A stretch of 64,000 bases of DNA, taken from assembly GCA_944325495.1 (NCBI GenBank), contig CALVAD010000002.1:62001-126000 (forward strand), in the 5' to 3' direction. The notes under the pieces are model-generated. The model ran no database searches and was not told where the DNA came from. It saw nothing but the letters and a program-made list of their open reading frames with translations. The stretch comes from an uncultured Bacteroidales bacterium (lineage in GTDB: Bacteria > Bacteroidota > Bacteroidia > Bacteroidales > UBA932). A program made the position numbers and the translations under genes. Below are positions 58,209 to 64,000 of this stretch, piece by piece (position 1 is the stretch's first letter; the number at the start of each line of letters is the position of its first letter).

Positions 58209-60212
58209 CTACCTGGCGCCCTCGATCAGGCCGCGGCCGAGCAGCATGGCGCGGGAGTCGGGCTCACGCCCCATGAACTCCTTGTAGAGCGCCATAGGCT
58301 CCTCAGAACCACCCCTTTCGAGGAAGACCTGCCTGAACTTCTTCGACATCTCCAGATCCCAGATTCCGTTGGGAGAATTCTGGAACGCGCTGAAGGCATC
58401 CTTGTCGAGCACCTCGGCCCAGAGATAACCATAGTAGCCCGCAGCGTAGCCGCTGGAGAAGATATGGTTGAAATAGGTGGTGCGGTAGCGGGGGGCTATC
58501 TCGGGAATCAGACCCATCTCGTCGCAGACCTTCTTCTCGAAGTCGGCGACGCTTATGCCGTCCACGCTCTCCAGTTCGTGCCACTTCATGTCGAGAATCG
58601 CGGCGGCGCAGAGCTCCGTGGTCATGAAGCCCTGGTTGAACTTCAACGAATTGAGAATCTTGTGCACAAGCTCCACGGGGATCACCTCTCCGGCGGAATT
58701 CTTCGCGTACACCGCGAGCAGGTCGGGCTGGAACGCCCAGTTCTCATTGAACTGCGAGAACATCTCCACGAAGTCGCGCGTCACGTTGGTGCCGCTCACG
58801 GAAGGATAGGTGCACTTCGACAGCAGCCCGTGCAGCGCATGGCCGAATTCGTGGAACACGGTCTGCACCTCGTCGATGTTCATGTTCTCGGAGAGATTGC
58901 CCACATTCACGATGATCGGGCGAACGTCGTTGCCGTCGGCGTCGACATACTGCTGGCGCACATTGTTCATCCATGCGCCTCCCCTCTTGCTGTCGCGCGG
59001 GAAGTAGTCGGTCGTGAAGATGCCGATGAGCGAACCGTCGGCGTCGGTGATCTTGTAGGTGTCCACCTCGGGATTATAGACGGGGACCCCCTCAAGCTTC
59101 TCGGCGTTGATGCCGTAGAGGGTCTGCGCGGCCCTGAAGATGCCCTCGCGCACATTGTCCACGTTGAAATAGCTGCGGACCTCGTTCTCGTCGAGATCAT
59201 ATCTGGCCTTGCGCACCTTCTCGGCGTAGTACCACCAGTCCCAAGGCTCGATTTTCGAGCCCTCCGGAAGCAGCCCCGCCTTGATGTCCTCGTCCATGAA
59301 AGCCTGCATGTCGGCCAGCTCCACCCTGGCCTTGGCCACTGCGGCTTCCATGATGCCGTCCAGGAAACCGTCCACCCTCTCGGGGGTGCCGGCCATCTTG
59401 TCGGCGAGGATGTACTGCGCGGGGTTGTCGTAGCCGAGCAGCCTGGCCTTCTCGATGCGGAGCTTCATCACGTCGAGTATGAGCTGGTTGTTGTCGTACT
59501 CGTTGCCGTTGTTGCCGCGCGAGGTGTAGGCCTCGTTGTACTGGCGGCGCAGCTCCCTGTCCTCGGTGGTCGTCATCCTCGCGGGGTATTCCGACACGCT
59601 GAAGCCGAACCTGGCCGCGAAGGCGTTGGACTCGGCGAGAATGTTGTTGCCTATCTGCTGGGTCTTGGTCGCCATCTCGGAGTTGATCTCGCGCAGGCGG
59701 GCCTGGGTCTCCTCAGGCAGGTCGATACCGTTGCGCGTGAAACTGTCGTAGTACTTCTTCAGCACTACCTGCTGTTCCCTCGTCAGAGCGGACTGATCCC
59801 CTTCGTAGATTGCGGCGATGCGGCCATACAGCTCCTTGTTGAAGTTGATGTTGTCGCCGTGTTCGCTGAGCAGGGGGATGGCCTGCGACATGACCGCGTC
59901 GAGAGAGTCGCTGCGGTCAGTCTCGCTGACATTGTAGAGCACTCCGGAGACCTTCGACAGAATCCCGCCGGAAAGCTCCAGCGGCACTATGGTGTTCTCG
60001 AAAGTCGGAGCGTCGGGATTGGAGGTGATGGCCTCGATCTCGGCGTTCTGCTGCTCAATGCCCTTCTGAATGGCGGGGATATAATCCTCAACCTCTATCT
60101 CCTCATAAGGAGGGATGCCGTAGGGGGTGTCCCACTCGGCAAGAAAAGGATTCTTCTCACTGCAAGCCGCCATGACCAATGCGATGCTGATGATGGAAAT
60201 GATTCTCTTCAT
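58209..60212 (-). CDS. M3 family metallopeptidase lipoprotein (peptidyl-dipeptidase Dcp-like)
   Basis: The 667-residue protein has a lipoprotein signal with Cys17 (VMAAC), the zinc motif HEFGHALH at 454-461 with the third ligand Glu in RDFVEMFSQF, and the M3 hallmarks GAWMN and the C-terminal FNHIFSSGYAAGYYGYLWAEVL. This fits the Dcp/oligopeptidase A branch, which cuts dipeptides or short peptides. The lipid anchor puts it in the envelope, where it could process peptides imported by the TonB receptor upstream in the same operon; that link is an inference. The gap to the DUF5689 gene is 30 bases. Confidence 0.93.
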   Translation of the reverse strand: MKRIISIISIALVMAACSEKNPFLAEWDTPYGIPPYEEIEVEDYIPAIQKGIEQQNAEIEAITSNPDAPTFENTIVPLELSGGILSKVSGVLYNVSETDRSDSLDAVMSQAIPLLSEHGDNINFNKELYGRIAAIYEGDQSALTREQQVVLKKYYDSFTRNGIDLPEETQARLREINSEMATKTQQIGNNILAESNAFAARFGFSVSEYPARMTTTEDRELRRQYNEAYTSRGNNGNEYDNNQLILDVMKLRIEKARLLGYDNPAQYILADKMAGTPERVDGFLDGIMEAAVAKARVELADMQAFMDEDIKAGLLPEGSKIEPWDWWYYAEKVRKARYDLDENEVRSYFNVDNVREGIFRAAQTLYGINAEKLEGVPVYNPEVDTYKITDADGSLIGIFTTDYFPRDSKRGGAWMNNVRQQYVDADGNDVRPIIVNVGNLSENMNIDEVQTVFHEFGHALHGLLSKCTYPSVSGTNVTRDFVEMFSQFNENWAFQPDLLAVYAKNSAGEVIPVELVHKILNSLKFNQGFMTTELCAAAILDMKWHELESVDGISVADFEKKVCDEMGLIPEIAPRYRTTYFNHIFSSGYAAGYYGYLWAEVLDKDAFSAFQNSPNGIWDLEMSKKFRQVFLERGGSEEPMALYKEFMGREPDSRAMLLGRGLIEGAR

Positions 60213-60242
60213 TGTTGATGTTCAAGTTCTGTTGTCTTTTCG

Positions 60243-61376
60243 TCACGGATTCACCGTGATGTCGGTTATATTGTTGACAGTCACCTGTATGCGTCCCTGG
60301 TAGAGCGTAAGGATGCCCGTCACGTTGATGGTCTTGTCGCCGGAAAGCACTGCAGGGTCGATCTCTGTGTCGGCGAAACGGCAGTAGCCGCTCGTGCGTA
60401 TCTGCACGCAGGTGCCGGCCCCGCCGGGCTCGGTCGAGAAGTACTGGCTCACGGAATAGGGAGCGCGGTCAATACCGTAGTAGCCCTCGCCGGAAATCGG
60501 ATCGATCTTGTCCTTGTAGTCGCCGACGGTGCCGTAGTTGTAGTCATTGGCGTTGCCTATATCCACGCCATCCCAGATTCCGGATGTCAGATACTCGTCC
60601 ATCTTCTCCTCCGACATGGCCCAGGTCGTGATTCCGGTGTCCTCACCGGATATGAAGATACGGTTCGACGAAGCCTTCTTGTCCTTGTTGGAGTCGATGT
60701 AGAGCAGGGCGAAAGCCTCGTTCATGTCGCCGTAGCGGCTGTCGTACCAGCTGTAATGGAGATTCCGGATGGTCACCAGCTTGCCGATATTATTATTGGT
60801 GTTCTGGGTATCGTTCTCACCGGGAAGATCCTCCGCATCAATCACGATCGGCTTGACCTCACCCTCGACCTCACCCTTGAACACATGGGTGTCAATCAGG
60901 ATAGAGGACTCGATATACGAGGTCTCGTAGGTGTCATCCCCGCCGTTGTTGAAGCCTATCTGGACCATTCCGTTGCCGGATCCGGACTTATAGCCGTACA
61001 TGCCGAGCTCAAGGTCGCGGCAGTCCACATAGATGCGCTGGCCGGGCAGATAGTCGTTGTAGAGGCCGTTCTTGCCGAGCTTGAGCTCGATTCCTCCGGT
61101 CTCGTCCTGGATGTAGAAGCTCTTGTAGAAGTTGCCGTACTTGTCGGTAGTGCTCACTATGCCGGAGATCACGATATTCTTGTCGACAGTCCAGGGTTTT
61201 CCCGTCTCGTACATCGCCGCAAGCTCGGCGATTGTAGTATTCGCCTCCATGTCCACGGGCTGGTTGACCGCGGGCTTGTCGTATTCTCCGGTGAACACAG
61301 GCTGCCACTCCTCCTTGAGAGACTGGCAGGAGCTGAAGGCCAGAAGAGCCGCCGCGAAAATAAATATCTTTTTCAT
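60243..61376 (-). CDS. DUF5689 domain lipoprotein
   Basis: The 377-residue protein has a lipoprotein signal with Cys17 (FSSC). The mature part begins with TIAELAAMYETGKPWTVDKNIVISGIVSTTDKYGNFYKSFYIQDETGGIELKLG, the DUF5689 pattern with an OB-like fold, and ends with an OB-like repeat (GDKTINVTGILTLYQGRIQVTVNNITDI). Such lipoproteins are regularly encoded beside TonB-dependent receptors in Bacteroidota and are likely surface exposed partners. It lies four bases after the receptor gene. Confidence 0.9.
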   Translation of the reverse strand: MKKIFIFAAALLAFSSCQSLKEEWQPVFTGEYDKPAVNQPVDMEANTTIAELAAMYETGKPWTVDKNIVISGIVSTTDKYGNFYKSFYIQDETGGIELKLGKNGLYNDYLPGQRIYVDCRDLELGMYGYKSGSGNGMVQIGFNNGGDDTYETSYIESSILIDTHVFKGEVEGEVKPIVIDAEDLPGENDTQNTNNNIGKLVTIRNLHYSWYDSRYGDMNEAFALLYIDSNKDKKASSNRIFISGEDTGITTWAMSEEKMDEYLTSGIWDGVDIGNANDYNYGTVGDYKDKIDPISGEGYYGIDRAPYSVSQYFSTEPGGAGTCVQIRTSGYCRFADTEIDPAVLSGDKTINVTGILTLYQGRIQVTVNNITDITVNP

Positions 61377-61380
61377 GCTT

Positions 61381-64000
61381 TTAGAATCTGAAGTAGACGT
61401 TCAACATATAGTTCGCTCCGTACATGTAGAAATACTTGGGGTCGAAGCGATAGTAGCGGTCCTTGCCGTAGCTGCTGATAAGACGGGTCTGCTCGTAGCC
61501 TCCGGTCTTGACGTTCTTGTTGTTCAGCAGGTTCTGCATGTTGAGAGAGAAGCCGAGCTGATAGTCGCCTATGTACCAGCTCTTTCCTATGCTCAGGTTG
61601 AGCAGGAACGCAGGGTCGAATCTCTCCTGCTCAGTCATGTAGTACACCTCCTCGGGAGTGACCTTCCCGTCACCGCCGCCGCAGGCGAACGCCGTGCGGT
61701 AGAGAGGGTTCATGTCGAGATAGGAATTGGCGAAATACTGCCCTGTGAGCTCGAAGAACCAGTAGTTGATGTTGTAGTTGAGCCCGATCGCCGCGGCGAG
61801 CTGGGGAGTCGACGGCACATAGTGCTTCGTCTCGCCCTCTATAATATAGTTGCCGTCGGCATCCTGGTCATATACGACAGTTCCGTCGTCGAGATAGCCT
61901 GCGACCTTATATATGGGTGTGCTCTTCCAGAACGGCACGTCCTCGTCGCGTATGATCTCGGCGTTGTTGTCGACGGTCTGCACCATGTGGGGGTTGCTCG
62001 TGTAGACATACTCGCCCCAGCTCAGCACGCCGCTGACGCTCAGGCCCTCGACGAACAGAGGCACCTGCACGCCGAGCTCAATTCCCATGTGGCGCTGGTC
62101 GATGCCCGTCATCGCGAAGTTGGTGAACGAGTGCTGGGAGTCGTCGTAGAAGCTCATCACGTCGGTCTGGTCGTTGATCTTGGTGTAGAAGCCCGTCACG
62201 CGCACATTGTAGCCGCCGTTGTTGTACTGGTAGTTGACATCGGAGGAGAAGGTCTTGACCGTGGTAAGGCCGTCCACCATGGTGTTGCGGGTACGCGCGG
62301 AGACGAACGACTGCGCGAAGGTAGGCGCATCGTTGAAATAGGCCACATTGGCCGATACCCTGTGGCCGCCGGTCATCTCGTAGGCGAGATTCAGCTTGCC
62401 CGACCAGGTCAAGAACTGCGCCACGTCGGACTTGCCCTTCGAGGTCACGGGGTTGCCGTTCTTGTCGTAGGTGGTAAGCAGCCTTCCGTTGTAGTACATC
62501 TCGTTGCCGTTGTCGTCAAGACCCGCGAACAGGCCCTTGCGCACGAGACCGTCCCTCCAGAAGGATTCGTAGCCCACGCTCCCGGCGAGGCTGGCGCTGA
62601 AGGTGCCGAGGGTGTAGGTGCCGCTCGCCCAGAGGTTCGCACGGCGTATCTGCGCGAGATAGTCGTAGCCGTACTTGCCGCCGGTGGTTATACGCTCGGC
62701 TTCGCCGTTGGCGAGGAAGTAGTCGAGATCGTTCTGAATCAGTGCGGCGTTGGAAGCGAAGTCACGCTCGGCGAAGGAGTCGATGTTCAGGTAGTACTGG
62801 CCGCCGAGCAGGTCGTTCATGAGCTTGTAGTTCTCGGTGCGGTTGTACTTGAACTGGGCGCCGGCCCTGAGGTTGAAGTGGCGGTCGATGTCCCAGTCGA
62901 TGCTGCCCACGAGGTTCACATCATTCTGGTCCACACGCCTTTCCTCAAGGGCGTACTTGCTGCGACCCTCCGGATTCGCGTAGTTGACATTGTAGAGCCT
63001 GTCCCAGTTGAGGTGCTGGTAGTTGTAGTATTCGGGGGTATGGTGAGTCCAGGCGTATCTGGCCCACTCGGCCTTCTCGAAATTCACGCGGTTGTAGTCC
63101 TCATCCTCGATAAAGAAGTATGAGGGAAGATTCTTGTAGTAGTCGGGGCGGGGGTCCTGCGCGTCGTACCAGTCGAGGGCCGTGTAGCCGTTGTAACCGG
63201 TGCGGTAGAGCAGGGTCGCGGATGCGCTGAAGTCCTCGCTCGGAGTATAGTCGTACTTCAGGGTCACTATAGGCTCGAAGGTCTTGCGCACGCGGGAGTT
63301 GCGGACCTTGCCGTTCTGGTAGCCCCAGTTGGAGTTGTACATGTTGTCGCCCATCAGATCATAGACCTCCTGGGTGGACGCGTTCTGCGCACCTCGGTTG
63401 CCCGGAGTCACGAAGGCGGTAAGAGAGAGGCGGTGGGCGTCATTGAAGCGCTTGCTGGCTCCGGCGTAGAATGCGAACGAGCGGTAGTACAGACCTTCCA
63501 CCCAATCGTTGCCGCCAAGACGCGCGGAGGCGTTGAACGCATACGACCAGCCGTTGTCAAGTTCGCCGGAGGCGTAGGTCGCCATGAGGCGCAGACGGTA
63601 GAGAGCGGAGTTGGTCAGCAATGAGAAACGCCAGCCGGGACGCACGTCGTAGGGCTGGCCGGAGATGTTGGTCAGGCCGTTGTAGCCGCTGATTCCGTAG
63701 GGAAGCTGCTCCAGTCCGAGAGTCGCGTCCTTCGAGCGCATGGCCTCGTTGAGTCCGCTCCAGAGAGAGAACGGGGTGTAGCCGGTGAGCGCGTCGTTCA
63801 TGGGCACTCCGGCGAGATACACGTCCTGGGTCTCGGAGGCGTAGCCCCTGTTCTTGAAGCGTATGGCGCTGAAGCCGTAGCCTACCATGTCGGCGTATAC
63901 GTCGTTGTTTGCGTAGAGTATGGTCGGGGCGTCGGAATACCCGGTGTCATCGAGGTCGAACTCGGCGAAGCTCGAAGCGTCAAGCTCGCTGGCAAGCAGC
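61381..64000 (-). CDS. TonB-dependent receptor, 5' part outside the window
   Basis: The frame is open to the window edge, so the N-terminal signal, carboxypeptidase-like and part of the plug domain are missing. About 870 residues are visible. The plug remainder (ANNDVYADMVGYGFSAIRFKNRGY...VYLAGVPMND) is followed by a long beta-barrel with alternating aromatic residues and the ending FYMYGANYMLNVYFRF, whose final Phe is typical of outer-membrane barrels. It imports a TonB-dependent substrate, not identified. DUF5689 and M3 peptidase genes follow in the same operon, suggesting a peptide-linked substrate as a weak inference. Confidence 0.93.
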   Translation of the reverse strand, partial: LLASELDASSFAEFDLDDTGYSDAPTILYANNDVYADMVGYGFSAIRFKNRGYASETQDVYLAGVPMNDALTGYTPFSLWSGLNEAMRSKDATLGLEQLPYGISGYNGLTNISGQPYDVRPGWRFSLLTNSALYRLRLMATYASGELDNGWSYAFNASARLGGNDWVEGLYYRSFAFYAGASKRFNDAHRLSLTAFVTPGNRGAQNASTQEVYDLMGDNMYNSNWGYQNGKVRNSRVRKTFEPIVTLKYDYTPSEDFSASATLLYRTGYNGYTALDWYDAQDPRPDYYKNLPSYFFIEDEDYNRVNFEKAEWARYAWTHHTPEYYNYQHLNWDRLYNVNYANPEGRSKYALEERRVDQNDVNLVGSIDWDIDRHFNLRAGAQFKYNRTENYKLMNDLLGGQYYLNIDSFAERDFASNAALIQNDLDYFLANGEAERITTGGKYGYDYLAQIRRANLWASGTYTLGTFSASLAGSVGYESFWRDGLVRKGLFAGLDDNGNEMYYNGRLLTTYDKNGNPVTSKGKSDVAQFLTWSGKLNLAYEMTGGHRVSANVAYFNDAPTFAQSFVSARTRNTMVDGLTTVKTFSSDVNYQYNNGGYNVRVTGFYTKINDQTDVMSFYDDSQHSFTNFAMTGIDQRHMGIELGVQVPLFVEGLSVSGVLSWGEYVYTSNPHMVQTVDNNAEIIRDEDVPFWKSTPIYKVAGYLDDGTVVYDQDADGNYIIEGETKHYVPSTPQLAAAIGLNYNINYWFFELTGQYFANSYLDMNPLYRTAFACGGGDGKVTPEEVYYMTEQERFDPAFLLNLSIGKSWYIGDYQLGFSLNMQNLLNNKNVKTGGYEQTRLISSYGKDRYYRFDPKYFYMYGANYMLNVYFRF

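Overview
The window is chromosomal DNA from a fairly GC-rich member of the Bacteroidota, most likely the order Bacteroidales. The signs are the promoter signature TTTG-N20-TAnnTTTG (several exact matches), a TonB-dependent receptor paired with a DUF5689 lipoprotein, lipoproteins with DUF4988, DUF4783 and DUF5020 proteins, a TGS-less nucleoside kinase, KISTS-type methionyl-tRNA synthetase, and the UvrA, EngB and Der forms typical of that group. The genus cannot be fixed by reading alone. No rRNA, tRNA, CRISPR array, insertion sequence, prophage or complete mobile element was seen.

Layout. 0.2-3.0 kb (minus): a surface lipoprotein whose lipobox carries a nine-G tract, behind xseA. 3.1-6.3 kb (plus): engB-prs-small Cys protein-der. 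6.5-10.5 kb (minus): rlmH followed by a giant NtrY-like sensor kinase. 10.6-17.2 kb: a DUF4783 gene; efp; a dnaX-lptB-cmk-ispH operon joined by ATGA overlaps; an exported hypothetical protein with an O-methyltransferase. 17.5-29 kb (minus): metG with a sigma54-type response regulator lacking a DNA-binding domain, then yigZ-serC-serA-DUF1015-recQ-dnaG. 29-36 kb: an acidic-tailed protein, then (minus) two tandem deoxynucleoside kinases, a long-chain acyl-CoA ligase, an FHS sugar transporter, an ROK glucokinase and an FKBP lipoprotein. 36.7-49.4 kb: a metallo-beta-lactamase-fold hydrolase, a nucleoside kinase with uvrA, EamA-S41 protease-recO-U32, rdgB, and a prenyl synthase with rsgA. 49.4-64 kb: an AAA/DUF4143 ATPase (the most accessory-looking gene), rnr, a DUF5020 protein, gpmI with a GH36 alpha-galactosidase, and a TonB receptor-DUF5689-M3 peptidase operon that runs off the window end.

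Most genes are housekeeping: translation, replication and repair, isoprenoid, nucleotide and serine supply, and sugar uptake with its first phosphorylation. The unusual content is in the spacers. Long, often perfect stem-loops and structured repeats occur in at least six intergenic regions. They fall into families that keep their loop sequence while their stems vary with compensatory changes. One family is built around GNA-triloop mini-hairpins of the form GCGNAGC, and two copies are flanked by duplicated local sequence. At three genes the end of the coding sequence is itself one arm of a hairpin.

A second theme is promoter position: at many genes the TAnnTTTG box ends only 4-9 bases before the start codon, which predicts leaderless or nearly leaderless transcripts. 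A third is the nine-G tract in the first lipoprotein, a good candidate for phase variation.
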